64,000 bases of DNA from CAVWCQ01 sp963753545 (GCA_963753545.1 CAVWCQ010000011.1:248001-312000), one strand, 5' to 3'; positions 9,520 through 18,012 are shown, counted from the first letter of the stretch. Notes: generated by a model not told the origin, from the sequence alone. Made by a program: numbers and translations.

Positions 9520-9592
9520 TTTCTCCCTTCCCCTCGCTTGCGTGACCGAACTTGTTCGGACGGGAAGGGGTAGGGGATGAGGGGTTTACCCC
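9520..9592. repeat. CTCCC...GGTGAGG-type dispersed hairpin, copy 1
   Basis: TTCTCCCTTCCCCTCG and GGGAAGGGGTAGGGGATGAG flank an inner palindrome CCGAACTTGTTCGG. Similar CTCCC/GGGAG elements ending in GTGAGG lie at 12298-12345, 19327-19370 and 36329-36417. It sits between the amylase and the small HerA-associated gene. Confidence 0.55.
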
Positions 9593-9681
9593 ACGCGGCC
9601 CAGGCCGCACCCGGAAAGGTCCAACGTCAAAAAAGGTGGGGAAGTGTCTTGTCGGGGCACATCCCCACACGGGGAACGAAA

Positions 9682-10290
9682 ATGATCGAGCAAACACAGC
9701 AGCCTATCATCGGAAGTGTGCTGAGAGCCAGCACCATGGGGTTCGTGTGTGGCACACGCAGCCAGGATATTGCCTATCCGTCGTTCGGCGCTTTTGTGCG
9801 AACCTACCATGCGCAAACGGCTGACACCGAAGTGATCGGCCTGATCTATGCCATCAGCATCGATGACGATCCGCTGGTCCGGCAGTTAATCCTGACCAAC
9901 AACCTCAACACCGCTACCGTGCGCGACCAGCGCGAAAACCGGATGGTTCCGGTGGAAATCAGCGTTGTTAACATCGGCTACATCCAGTACGGGACGATCT
10001 TCCACAACCTGCCACCGCGCCCGCCGCTCAGCCTGGACCCGGTCCAACTGTGCGACGAAGATTGCATTGTCCAGTTCACCGAAAAACTTGATTTTCTGCG
10101 GCTGGTGTTGAGCACAAGCGAGGTTCCTGCGGAAGAACTGGTGGCGGCAGCGCTGCTTTATGCGGCTCAGGCGCGGCCCAAGGACGAACGATATCCGTTT
10201 CTCGTTGGAGCCGGGCGGCGATTGGCTGGGCTGTTAAGCCACGATCTGCCGCGTTTGCAGCACTTACTGCGCTTGATCCGGCCTGCATAG
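9682..10290 (+). CDS. Conserved hypothetical, HAS-barrel-like protein next to herA
   Basis: A 202-residue protein. Start ATG at 9682 follows GGGGAACGAAA. The N-terminal half is beta-rich (GSVLRASTMGFVCGTRS, FGAFVRTYHAQ, IGLIYAISIDDDPLVRQL), like the HAS-barrel that caps HerA-type ATPases, and the C-terminal half is helical. It ends 84 bases before herA. The HAS-barrel assignment is tentative. A partner or clamp for HerA is a reasonable inference from position; there are no catalytic motifs. Confidence 0.6.
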   Translation: MIEQTQQPIIGSVLRASTMGFVCGTRSQDIAYPSFGAFVRTYHAQTADTEVIGLIYAISIDDDPLVRQLILTNNLNTATVRDQRENRMVPVEISVVNIGYIQYGTIFHNLPPRPPLSLDPVQLCDEDCIVQFTEKLDFLRLVLSTSEVPAEELVAAALLYAAQARPKDERYPFLVGAGRRLAGLLSHDLPRLQHLLRLIRPA

Positions 10291-10374
10291 GGATGATCCA
10301 GATTGCAGTTCATGATCTAAACCGGTATACTCAATTTCTAGAACAAAAGTTCTTACAGCACAAGGATGATTCGG

Positions 10375-12093
10375 ATGCCAGCGCGCGATCCTTTGTTCCC
10401 TCAATCTGATAATCTGGATGAATGGTTCCCCCGCGAGGGGTTAGATGGAAAAAGTCCGCTTGCGCTAGCCGGGAGCCGGCTGGGCGTGGTGGTTGGCGGC
10501 TCTCTCAGTAAAGGGCTGGATGTCAAACTGGACCGGGAAACGGTCATTGAAGATCTGGCGGTAGGTCGTTATGTCGTGGTGCGCGGGACCAACAAGCGTT
10601 TTTTCTGCATGATCACCGATATCGTGCTCGACGCCACCAACCCCGCCATCCGCAGCGACCCGCCCGACCTGTCCGATCCCTTTTTGCGTGAAATTTACAG
10701 CGGCACGGCGGCTTTTGGGACGATCCACGTCGCGCCGATGCTGTCGATTGACGAGACGGAAGCCGAGCCGAAGCCTGTCAAAACAATTCCCAGCCATTTT
10801 ATGCCCGTTGAAATCGCCACCGCGCGCGACGTGAACGACGTCTTTGGTGAAGAAGGCGGCACACACTTCAACGTCGGCTCCCCGCTCGAACTGGAAGAGA
10901 CGCAGATCAACCTGGATTTGCGGCGGCTGGTCGAGCGGTCGGTGGGGGTCTTTGGCAAAAGCGGCACGGGCAAGAGCTTCCTCACCCGCATCCTGCTGGC
11001 GGGTGTCATCAAAAACGATGTCGCCGTCAACCTGATCTTCGACATGCACAACGACTACGGCTGGGCGGTCAAAGACGAGCGCGGCTCACAGGCCAAGGGC
11101 CTCAAGCAGTTGTTTGGCAGCAAAGTCTCGATCTTCACCCTGGATGATGAAGCCACGCGGCGGCGCGGGGCGCGGGCCGATCATGTGGTGACGATTGGCT
11201 ATGATGATATTCAGCCCGAAGACCTGGCAATGCTCAAGACCACGATGGACCTCTCCGACCCCATGATCGATGCGGCCTACGAACTGCAAAAGCTGTGGGG
11301 ACGAGATTGGATCATGCGGCTGCTCGAGGCCGGAGCTGAAGTGATGGAAATGCTCAAGGAAGAACTCGCCGCCGGAACGCCCTCCGTGATCGCGCTCAAA
11401 CGGCGCTTGCAGCGCTTCGAGCGGTTCGGCTTCCTCGTCCCCGAAGCCATTGACGACTCTGCCCATACGATCCTGGAATACATCATGGCGCGTAAACACG
11501 TCGTGCTGGAATTCGGGCGCTACGGCAACGCGTTAGAGGCGTACATTCTGGTCGCCAATTACCTCACGCGGCGCATTCACGAGATGTATGTGCGCGAGGT
11601 TGAGATGGCTCTGGGCGATGAAAACATGGAGCCGCCGCAGCTTTTGATCACCATCGAGGAGGCGCACAAATTCCTCGATCCGATGATCGCCCGCCAGACC
11701 ATTTTTGGCACGATTGCCCGCGAACTGCGCAAATACAACGTCACGCTGCTGATCGTCGATCAACGGCCCAGCGGCATTGATGAAGAAGTGATGAGCCAGG
11801 TGGGAACGCGCGTCACCGCGCTGCTCGACAACGAGCGCGATATCGCCGCCGTCCTGACCGGGATCAGCGGCGCGGGCGGCTTGCGTGAAGTGCTGGCCCG
11901 CCTGGACACCAGGCAGCAGGCGATCATTCTCGGTCATGCCGTGCCGATGCCGGTGGTGGTCAAAACGCGCAATTATGACCTGGACTTCTACCGGAGCATC
12001 GAGTATGGTTCTGCCTCGAATGGCGGCGGCACACCCGCCCCAGCAGACAAGCGCCCGCCCCGCGATGATCGCGAGTCCCGCCGCATCCGCTAA
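10375..12093 (+). CDS. herA: HerA family DNA translocase ATPase
   Basis: A hexameric DNA translocase of the HerA/FtsK class that pairs with NurA in processing DNA ends. An N-terminal HAS-barrel (GSRLGVVVGGSLSKGLDVKL and onward) is followed by Walker A GKSGTGKSFLTR, Walker B LLITIEEAHKFLD, and an Arg-finger-rich region near RELRKYNVTLLIVDQRPSG. The length (572 residues from this start) is normal. Two in-frame ATGs are possible (10366 and 10375); AAGG stands too close to the first, so the second is preferred. The C-terminal tail is basic (PPRDDRESRRIR). It is the last gene of the nurA run and is followed by a cluster of four GTAGGGGC hairpins. Confidence 0.93.
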   Translation: MPARDPLFPQSDNLDEWFPREGLDGKSPLALAGSRLGVVVGGSLSKGLDVKLDRETVIEDLAVGRYVVVRGTNKRFFCMITDIVLDATNPAIRSDPPDLSDPFLREIYSGTAAFGTIHVAPMLSIDETEAEPKPVKTIPSHFMPVEIATARDVNDVFGEEGGTHFNVGSPLELEETQINLDLRRLVERSVGVFGKSGTGKSFLTRILLAGVIKNDVAVNLIFDMHNDYGWAVKDERGSQAKGLKQLFGSKVSIFTLDDEATRRRGARADHVVTIGYDDIQPEDLAMLKTTMDLSDPMIDAAYELQKLWGRDWIMRLLEAGAEVMEMLKEELAAGTPSVIALKRRLQRFERFGFLVPEAIDDSAHTILEYIMARKHVVLEFGRYGNALEAYILVANYLTRRIHEMYVREVEMALGDENMEPPQLLITIEEAHKFLDPMIARQTIFGTIARELRKYNVTLLIVDQRPSGIDEEVMSQVGTRVTALLDNERDIAAVLTGISGAGGLREVLARLDTRQQAIILGHAVPMPVVVKTRNYDLDFYRSIEYGSASNGGGTPAPADKRPPRDDRESRRIR

Positions 12094-12111
12094 AGTGCAC
12101 ACGCAACGATC

Positions 12112-12272
12112 GTAGGGGCGTATGGCAATACGCCCATTTTTAGGGGAAAGCCGCATCTGCCTAAATGCTTTCGTAGGGGCGACCCGCTGGGTCGCCCTCC
12201 AACGAATCGGCAATTGCGTAGGGGCTGGGCTTGCCCTGCCCGTTTTTTGTAGGGGCGCCGCTTGCTGCGCCC
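12112..12272. repeat. Cluster of four GTAGGGGC palindromic repeats
   Basis: Four hairpins in a row start with GTAGGGGC at 12112, 12173, 12218 and about 12249. The arms vary (GGGCGTATGGCAATACGCCC, GGCGACCCGCTGGGTCGCC, GGGCTGGGCTTGCCC, GGGGCGCCGCTTGCTGCGCC) while the GTAGGGGC lead is kept. This is the densest patch of the family in the window and fills most of the herA-PARG gap. Confidence 0.8.
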
Positions 12273-12297
12273 GCTTTCGTGGGCCTGGGTTTGTTAA

Positions 12298-12345
12298 CTC
12301 GCCCATGTCTCCTCCTCTCCGCGTATGGAGAAATTGGAGGTGAGG
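12298..12345. repeat. CTCCC...GGTGAGG-type repeat supplying an RBS
   Basis: CTCCTCCTCTCCGCGTATGG then AGAAATTGGAGGTGAGG. It matches the family also seen at 19327-19370, where GGTGAGGTTTG recurs. Its GGAGGTGAGG end lies at ribosome-binding distance from the TTG start of the next gene. Confidence 0.55.
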
Positions 12346-12346
12346 T

Positions 12347-13192
12347 TTGCGCCTGAAACAAATTGCCGAAGAAACCGTCGCCGCCCTGGATCGCGGGAAT
12401 TATACGGCTCCCAGCGGCAGCGTTGTGGATATCGCTCCGCTCCTGCAACGCTGCCTGGACGGAACCCAGTGTTATCCACCGGAAACCCTGTCACCCATCC
12501 GTGATCAAATTCTGTCCCGCCCGCCGCTTGCCGCCACCACCGATATCGAACTCGCCAACGAAACGACGCTGCAAGGTTCAGCCCGAATGACCGCTCTCGG
12601 TCAATACCAGCACCTCGGCGTTCTGAATTTTGCCTCAGCCAGAAATCCGGGCGGCGGTTTTCTCGGCGGAGCCAAAGCCCAGGAGGAAAGCCTCGCCCGC
12701 AGTTCCGGTTTATACCACAGTTTGCTGCACTGCCCCGGCTATTATTCCTACCATCGCCAGTTAAGAACGTGCTTGTACTCCGATTGGATGATCTTTAGCC
12801 CAAGCTGTCCCATACTGCGCACGGATCGTGGGGATTGGCTGGAAACGCCGTTCACAGTGAGCTTTATCACCAGTCCGGCCCCTAATGCGGGCGCGATTCG
12901 CTCCAACGAACCGCACAACCTGCCCCAAATCCCATCCGTCTTTCGGGAGCGGATCAGCAAACTGCTTGCTCTGGCTGTCCATCAGGGCTGTGATGCCCTG
13001 GTGTTGGGCGCATGGGGTTGTGGTGCATTCCGAAACGATCCTCAGGTAGTCGCCTCGATTTTCTGGGAACATCTGAAACCCACCGGGCCGTTTTGGGGAT
13101 ATTTCAAAATGGTTCGGTTTTCGGTACTCGATACATCAAGAGAACAGAACATCTACAACGCGTTTGCCAAATTCTTCGCCGAGAAACTGTGA
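12347..13192 (+). CDS. Bacterial-type poly(ADP-ribose) glycohydrolase (TIGR02452/DUF2263-like)
   Basis: A 281-residue macrodomain-fold enzyme of the microbial PARG group, which removes ADP-ribose chains from proteins. The signature Gly-rich loop and tandem acids are visible as ARNPGGGFLGGAKAQEESLA, with an upstream NFASA segment. The C-terminal VLGAWGCGAFRNDP loop matches the macrodomain phosphate-binding region. Start TTG is chosen because it follows GGAGGTGAGG by the right distance and the N-terminus RLKQIAEETV matches the family. No ADP-ribosyltransferase or toxin is visible next door. It is near nurA/herA but separated from herA by about 250 bases of repeats, so a shared role is only possible. 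Confidence 0.88.
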   Translation: MRLKQIAEETVAALDRGNYTAPSGSVVDIAPLLQRCLDGTQCYPPETLSPIRDQILSRPPLAATTDIELANETTLQGSARMTALGQYQHLGVLNFASARNPGGGFLGGAKAQEESLARSSGLYHSLLHCPGYYSYHRQLRTCLYSDWMIFSPSCPILRTDRGDWLETPFTVSFITSPAPNAGAIRSNEPHNLPQIPSVFRERISKLLALAVHQGCDALVLGAWGCGAFRNDPQVVASIFWEHLKPTGPFWGYFKMVRFSVLDTSREQNIYNAFAKFFAEKL

Positions 13193-13236
13193 GTACGATC
13201 CTTCCCTCTCCGGTGCTGTAAGAGCCTTATTATTCG

Positions 13237-13453
13237 TACTTAAGGTTCAACTTTAAAGGAGTATTTTAGGGAAAAATGTGTGCTATCCTATAGCTAAGTC
13301 CTCCCTGCGAATAACTCTCGTTGCTCTACTGCGGAGAGACGCATGCGCGAAAGTATATCCAGCGTTAGAAAACAGTTAGTCGCCAGCCGTTTAAGAGGGG
13401 GGTAGCAGAATCGCCACGAGAAAAACAGGCCAATTAGTGATCAACTAATTTTT
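13237..13453 (+). ncRNA. Candidate structured non-coding RNA, copy A
   Basis: It shares ordered blocks with the minus-strand element at 34748-34950: TACTTAAGGTTCAACTTTAA, GGAGTATTTT, a -10-like TATCCT at 13284-13289, GTTAGAAAACAGTTAG from 13364, and ATCGCCACGAGAA at 13410. Spacings TACT-to-hexamer (47) and GTTAG-to-ATCGCC (46) are the same in both copies. It ends in AATTAGT-GATCA-ACTAATT followed by TTT, a terminator-like hairpin with loop text GATCAACTA also found in copy B. The transcript would run from about 13295. No open frame is shared. It does not match 6S, SRP, RNase P or tmRNA as I know them. Confidence 0.55.
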
Positions 13454-13604
13454 CCCGAAGGTTAGAATACGAGAAAAACGGCCCGCCAACAGGGCTACAA
13501 CAAAATACTTAAGTGATCGATGAAAGCCCCTGAAGTGATCAATAACAGGGCAAATGTGCTGCATAAACGAGTGTTTTCTCTCTTTTAATGTAATTTTCTC
13601 TGCT

Positions 13605-13652
13605 TTTCCTTTGCTTTTCTCCGCGCTCTCTGCGTTCTCCGCGGTGAAATTT
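13605..13652. repeat. Dispersed CTCCGCGGTGAA repeat, copy 2
   Basis: CCTTTGCTTTTCTCCGCGCT then CTCTGCGTTCTCCGCGGTGA. It is the best-preserved copy of this family in the window. Confidence 0.65.
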
Positions 13653-13757
13653 GCTCTTTTCTTTTGGGCTGAGACGTGCACAACCTCCCCCTTGCTTTGA
13701 CTTCCACTCCCAGCCGTGCTACCATTCGCTCAGTTTGGGTGGTGGCTAGAGGTTACG

Positions 13758-14292
13758 ATGAGTCTGGATTTTTTCTCTGGTTTAACGGAACGGCGGCAAG
13801 CGCCGCGGTTTATTTTGCTCACGATTATTTTGATGACACTGCCCTGCTACTGCCTGGGCGCGGTCCTGCTGGCGACGGCCCCCGACAATAACAAGTCGAA
13901 CCCCAGGACAGATAGCACCATAAGTACGCTCAGCGTGAGCACATCGTCTCCGGCTGCGACCGTTGTCTCACCCGCGGCCTTTCACACCTTTACGCCCATC
14001 GGCCAACCCCTGCGCCCCACCTCAACCCAGCTTTACCTGCGAACCGCAGTGCCGATTTACCCGACCTGGACATTCATCCCGACCATCTTTATCACTGCGG
14101 CCCCGCCTCCGACCTCGACCTTTGCCCCGACCCTGACGCCGCTGCCAACTAACGCTCCACCGCCTACCAATACGCTGCCCCCATCAGAGAACTCCGGCTC
14201 CCATTCCTACCAACACCGATGTGCCGGTTCCGACCAACACAGAAGCCGCTGCTGTAGAGCCTTCTCCCACTCAGGAGACGCTCGGATCATGA
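13758..14292 (+). CDS. Membrane-anchored Thr/Pro-rich protein, frame interrupted
   Basis: Start ATG after AGAGGTTACG. A short cytosolic N-terminus, one membrane helix (FILLTIILMTLPCYCLGAVL) and a long Thr/Pro/Ser-rich outer part (APPPTSTFAPTLTPLPTNAP). One extra base between 14190 and 14196 moves the text into the frame of the following peptidase. Removing it gives PTNTDVPVPTNTEAAAVEPS, then PTQETLGS and a TGA at 14290-14292, for 177 residues. Low-complexity spacers of this kind are common on Chloroflexota surface proteins. The function is unknown. Confidence 0.65.
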
Positions 14293-14324
14293 TCGGTCCT
14301 GCGAAGCGGCGGGAGAAATCATGG

Positions 14325-16424
14325 ATGGTTGAAGACTTGATTAAACAACTGAGCGCGCTTCATGCGCCCTCCGGCTTTGAAGGCCCGGTGCGGGACCTGC
14401 TGCGCGAGGTGTGGGGCGGGCTGGTTGATGAATTTCAGATGGATGGCCTGGGCAGCTTGATCGGGCTTAAGCATGGCTCTGGGGCCGAACCGCGCCGCCG
14501 TTTGATGATCTGCGCCCACATGGACGAAATCGGCCTGATGGTAGCCGAAGTGCGCGACGGATTTATCCGCACGGCGACCCTCGGTGGCATTGATTACCGC
14601 CCGCTGCTGGCCCAACCCGTGCTGGTACATGGGCGGCGCGATCTGCCCGGCGTTTTTGGCGCGGCTCCCCCGCACATGGCGCGCACCCGCAAGAAATATC
14701 CTGAGGCCGACGATCTGTGGATTGACGTGGGCCTGCCCGCTGCTGAAGTCGCGGAACTGGTGCGCATTGGCGATCCAATCACCTTCGATTCGCCGCCCGT
14801 TGATCTCAAGGGGGATCGCATCGCCGGAAAATCAATGGATAATCGCGTCTCGCTGGCGGCGCTCACCCTCTGCCTGCAAGAACTCCAGCAGCGAACGCAT
14901 GTGTGGGATGTCTACGCGGTGGCCTCGGCCCAGGAGGAGATTGGCACCTATGGCGCGATCACCTCGGCCTACCAGATTCAGCCGGATATTGCGGTCGCTG
15001 TCGATACAACCTATGGCATCCAGCCCGGCGTAGGCGATGACGAAGGCTTCGCACTGGGCGGCGGCCCGACGATTGGACTGGGGCCAAACTTCCACCCACG
15101 ACTTTATAAAGCAGTCCGCGATATCGCCAGCGCGAACGAGATCAAGGTGCAGACGGAACCGCTCCCCGGCAACACCGGGACCGATGCCTGGGTGATCCAG
15201 GTCAGCCGCGACGGCGTGCCCTCGCTGCTGCTCAGCATCCCGATCCGCAATATGCACACCCCCGTTGAAGTGGTCGACGTGCGCGACGTCAAGCGCACCG
15301 GGCGCTTATTAGCCGCGATTGTCGCTCATCTGGAAGCGGACTTTTTGGCGGAGATCGCGTGGCCTGTGCCGGGGGAAAACGTCATGAGCCTGGAACTGCT
15401 GCGCGAATTATCGAACGCGATTGGCGTCTCTGGCGATGAAGGCGAGGTCCGAGACATCATTCTGAAGCATATCCGGGGTTATGTGGAGGATATCCGCATT
15501 GACCCGATGGGCAGCATCCACGCCGTGCGGCGCGGCACAGGAGCCGTGAACCTGCGCGTCATGGCCGCGGCCCATATGGATGAAGTCGGCATGATGGTCA
15601 TGGATATCGAAAGTGATGGCACGCTCAGCTTTAATCAGGTGGGTGGGCTGGACGCGCGCATCCTGCCAGGGCTGCATGTCTTGGTCGGTAAGGATCGTTT
15701 ACCCGGCGTGATCACCTGGGTTCCTATTCATCTGAATACCAGCGATGAGGCGGTAGCGATCACCCGCCTGCGCATCGATATTGGCGCGACCAACCGTGAA
15801 AGCGCGGAAAAGGCCGTTGACGTCGGGGATCGCGTCGCTTTTGACAGCAAACTGCTTGAACTTGGCCCGACGGTGCGCGGCAAAGCCTTTGATGACCGGG
15901 CGGGATGCGCCTCTTTGATCAAGCTGATTCAGGGCGATCCCTTCCCGTTTGATCTGCATGTCGCCTTCACTGTGCAGGAAGAAGTTGGGCTGCGCGGCGC
16001 ACAGGTCGCGGCCCAGCGCATCCAGCCAGATGTGGCTTTTGTGCTGGAAACGACGGCCTGCCACGATCTGCCTCAGGACCCCGACGAGCCCGATCAGACG
16101 ACGATTACACGGATGGGTGCTGGCCCGGCGATCACGGTCATGGACGCGTCGATGATCAGCGATCCGCGCCTCGTGCGCCATCTTGTGCAGGTAGCCGAGC
16201 AGGAAGGCATCCCCTGCCAGTTCCGGTCACCGCAGCATGCCGGGGGCACGGATGCGGGGCAGATTCACCGCAGCGGGACGGGTGTGCCGAGTATCGTAAT
16301 CGCCAATCCCTGCCGCTATCTGCATGGGCCAAATCTGGTTATGAACCTGTCCGATTTTGAAAATCAAAGCCGGCTGGTGCGCGCTGCGTGGCTGGCGCTA
16401 ACTCCGGCTGTCCTGGAACGCTGA
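14325..16424 (+). CDS. Two M42 family aminopeptidase units in one reading frame
   Basis: Two complete M42 (glutamyl/cellulase-like co-catalytic metallopeptidase) units follow each other without a stop. Unit 1 (residues ~1-345) has CAHMDEIGLMV, KSMDNRVSLA, ASAQEEIGTYGA and the His in RNMHTP. Unit 2 (~355-699) has AAHMDEVGMMV, KAFDDRAGCAS, TVQEEVGLRGAQ and RYLHGP. These hold the two-metal ligands and the Glu catalytic base. M42 enzymes form large tetrahedral complexes that trim peptides in the cytosol. The junction reads PVPGENVMSLELL. The ATG inside it has GGGGGA upstream, and dropping one G of that run would end unit 1 as GKTS with an overlapping ATGA. So this may be two coupled genes fused by a base error, or a true fusion. 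Confidence 0.85.
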   Translation: MVEDLIKQLSALHAPSGFEGPVRDLLREVWGGLVDEFQMDGLGSLIGLKHGSGAEPRRRLMICAHMDEIGLMVAEVRDGFIRTATLGGIDYRPLLAQPVLVHGRRDLPGVFGAAPPHMARTRKKYPEADDLWIDVGLPAAEVAELVRIGDPITFDSPPVDLKGDRIAGKSMDNRVSLAALTLCLQELQQRTHVWDVYAVASAQEEIGTYGAITSAYQIQPDIAVAVDTTYGIQPGVGDDEGFALGGGPTIGLGPNFHPRLYKAVRDIASANEIKVQTEPLPGNTGTDAWVIQVSRDGVPSLLLSIPIRNMHTPVEVVDVRDVKRTGRLLAAIVAHLEADFLAEIAWPVPGENVMSLELLRELSNAIGVSGDEGEVRDIILKHIRGYVEDIRIDPMGSIHAVRRGTGAVNLRVMAAAHMDEVGMMVMDIESDGTLSFNQVGGLDARILPGLHVLVGKDRLPGVITWVPIHLNTSDEAVAITRLRIDIGATNRESAEKAVDVGDRVAFDSKLLELGPTVRGKAFDDRAGCASLIKLIQGDPFPFDLHVAFTVQEEVGLRGAQVAAQRIQPDVAFVLETTACHDLPQDPDEPDQTTITRMGAGPAITVMDASMISDPRLVRHLVQVAEQEGIPCQFRSPQHAGGTDAGQIHRSGTGVPSIVIANPCRYLHGPNLVMNLSDFENQSRLVRAAWLALTPAVLER

Positions 16425-16446
16425 AGTTGATCGCACGGCTGCCGCA

Positions 16447-16475
16447 AAGCAAGGGGATAAATCTTGCTTATTTTT
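16447..16475 (+). terminator. Intrinsic terminator after the M42 tandem
   Basis: AAGCAAG, a nine-base loop, CTTGCTT and then ATTTTT. The stem is short but the U-tract is good. Confidence 0.5.
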
Positions 16476-16522
16476 CTCTTGCTTTTCCTTTGCGTGCTTT
16501 GCGCTCTTTGCGGTGAAATTGC
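16471..16522. repeat. Dispersed CTTTGCGGTGAA repeat, copy 3
   Basis: CTTGCTTTTCCTTTGCGTGC then TTTGCGCTCTTTGCGGTGAA. Same family as 521-556 and 13605-13652, directly upstream of the third M42 gene. Confidence 0.6.
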
Positions 16523-16551
16523 TTTTTCCTGTTTTTAAGGGAGGACCTTTC

Positions 16552-17547
16552 GTGGAAGATCTGATTAAGAAACTCGCTGAAACCTGGGGACCTCCGGGGT
16601 TTGAACATCTCATCCGCGATGTGATCCGCGCCGAAGTCGAGCCGCTGGCCGACGAAGTGCGCGTTGATGCGCTGGGCAACCTGATCTGCCGCATCGGTCA
16701 GGGCGAACGGCGGGTCATGGTCGCCGCCCACATGGACGAAATCGGCCTGATTATCAGCCACATTGATCGCCAGGGGTTTGCCCGCTTCAGCAGCATGGGG
16801 ACTCTGTTCCCGGCGGCGCTGCTGGGCGCGCGCGTGCGCTTCGAGAACGGCGTCATCGGCACGATTGGCGTGGAGCACCAGTACACCAAGCGGCGCGAAC
16901 TGCCTGCCGTCGATGGCTTCTATCTGGATATCAGCCAGGATGCCAGCGGCAATGCAGCGGTGAAGGTGGGCGATCCGGCGGGCATCGTTGGGACGGTTTT
17001 CACGCGCGGGGATCGCATCATCGGCAAGAGCCTGGATGATCGCCTCGGTTGTGCGGTCCAGATCGAGGCCATGCGCCGGATCAAACAGAGTGGCACGCCT
17101 CATTCGATCTATTTTGTGTTCACCGTGCAGGAAGAAGTCGGATCGCGTGGGGCGCAGACCTCCGCCTATGGCGTCGAGCCGCATTTTGGCATCGCCGTTG
17201 ATATTTCCCCGGCGGGCGACGTGCCGCACGGCAAACAGTCCGAACTGGCGCTGGGCGCTGGCCCGGTCATCAAAACTCGCGATACGTCGCACATTGTACC
17301 CGCTTCCGTGCGCGATCTGATGATCCGCCGGGCCGAGGAAAACGGTATCCCCTATCAGTTAGAGGTGCTCGATCTGGGCAGCACGGATGGCCGCGTGATT
17401 CAATTGGCGAAGTCCGGTGCGCCAACAGGCGGGCTGCTCGTCCCGGTGCGCTACACCCACACGCCCAGCGAAACCGCCGACATGCGCGATGCGCGCAGCG
17501 TGGTTGATCTACTGGTGGCCGTTCTCAATGGACCTTTGGAATTATAG
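16552..17547 (+). CDS. M42 family aminopeptidase
   Basis: A 331-residue stand-alone M42 metallopeptidase. Motifs in order: AAHMDEIGLIISH (first metal His and Asp), KSLDDRLGCA (bridging Asp), TVQEEVGSRGAQ (catalytic Glu and metal Glu), VDISPAGDVP, and VRYTHTPSETADMRD (metal His). GTG start is chosen for the strong AAGGGAGGACC just upstream. It probably works with the tandem unit before it in intracellular peptide breakdown; M42 paralogues can form mixed complexes, which here is inference. It ends nine bases before the zinc-ribbon gene. Confidence 0.93.
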   Translation: MEDLIKKLAETWGPPGFEHLIRDVIRAEVEPLADEVRVDALGNLICRIGQGERRVMVAAHMDEIGLIISHIDRQGFARFSSMGTLFPAALLGARVRFENGVIGTIGVEHQYTKRRELPAVDGFYLDISQDASGNAAVKVGDPAGIVGTVFTRGDRIIGKSLDDRLGCAVQIEAMRRIKQSGTPHSIYFVFTVQEEVGSRGAQTSAYGVEPHFGIAVDISPAGDVPHGKQSELALGAGPVIKTRDTSHIVPASVRDLMIRRAEENGIPYQLEVLDLGSTDGRVIQLAKSGAPTGGLLVPVRYTHTPSETADMRDARSVVDLLVAVLNGPLEL

Positions 17548-17556
17548 GAGAAGTTT

Positions 17557-18012
17557 ATGATCGTTTTTGGAACGCGCCCTAAATATAAAACCATCGATCA
17601 CGGACAGTTTTTTTGCCCCCGCTGCCAGCAGCCGCGCACCTATGCCCATAAAAAAGCATCCCGCTATTTTACGCTGTACTTCATCCCAATCTTTCCGATG
17701 GGCAGTATGGGCGAGTTTGTCCAGTGTGAGACCTGCCACACGATGTTCGAGATGGGCGTCCTGCAAACCAAAAAGCCTGCTGCGCCGCGAGCCGCCCTCG
17801 CTCAGGTCTTGAATACCCTCGGTGATCGCCTGAGCAGCGGCGTCCCTGTCGAGTATCTGGTCCGCGATCTGACGGCGGCGGGACTGGATCGGGATATCGC
17901 CCTCAAGATGGTCCATGAAAATTTAGGAGCTGTGACCAAGACCTGCCACGACTGCGGCCTGACCTACGCCCCCAACGTGACAACCTGCGTAAGCTGCGGC
18001 AAGGCGATTTGA
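17557..18012 (+). CDS. Zinc-ribbon protein with two ribbons
   Basis: A 151-residue soluble protein. The N-terminal ribbon uses CPRC and CETC with the aromatic FIPIFPMG segment between them, as in the zinc_ribbon_15 type. A helical middle follows, and a second ribbon uses CHDC and CVSC at the C-terminus. It sits nine bases after the M42 gene and is probably cotranscribed. The role is unknown; no enzymatic motif. Confidence 0.75.
   Translation: MIVFGTRPKYKTIDHGQFFCPRCQQPRTYAHKKASRYFTLYFIPIFPMGSMGEFVQCETCHTMFEMGVLQTKKPAAPRAALAQVLNTLGDRLSSGVPVEYLVRDLTAAGLDRDIALKMVHENLGAVTKTCHDCGLTYAPNVTTCVSCGKAI

Larger units (their letters stand above)
13193..13757. other. Long non-coding region
   Basis: About 565 bases with no convincing gene. 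It holds the structured element at 13237-13453, a direct repeat of ACGAGAAAAAC (near 13417 and 13468), and a CTCCGCGGTGAA repeat at 13605-13652. A minus-strand open frame here runs through the repeat and is judged non-coding. Confidence 0.7.

Noticed and set aside
12112..12272. CRISPR array
   Set aside because: The repeated part is short, the copies are self-complementary with different arms, and spacing is irregular; no cas gene is near.
5722..13192. HerA-based anti-phage defence island
   Set aside because: HerA here pairs with NurA, not with the SIR2 or DUF4297-type effectors of known HerA defence systems, and no other defence gene is near.
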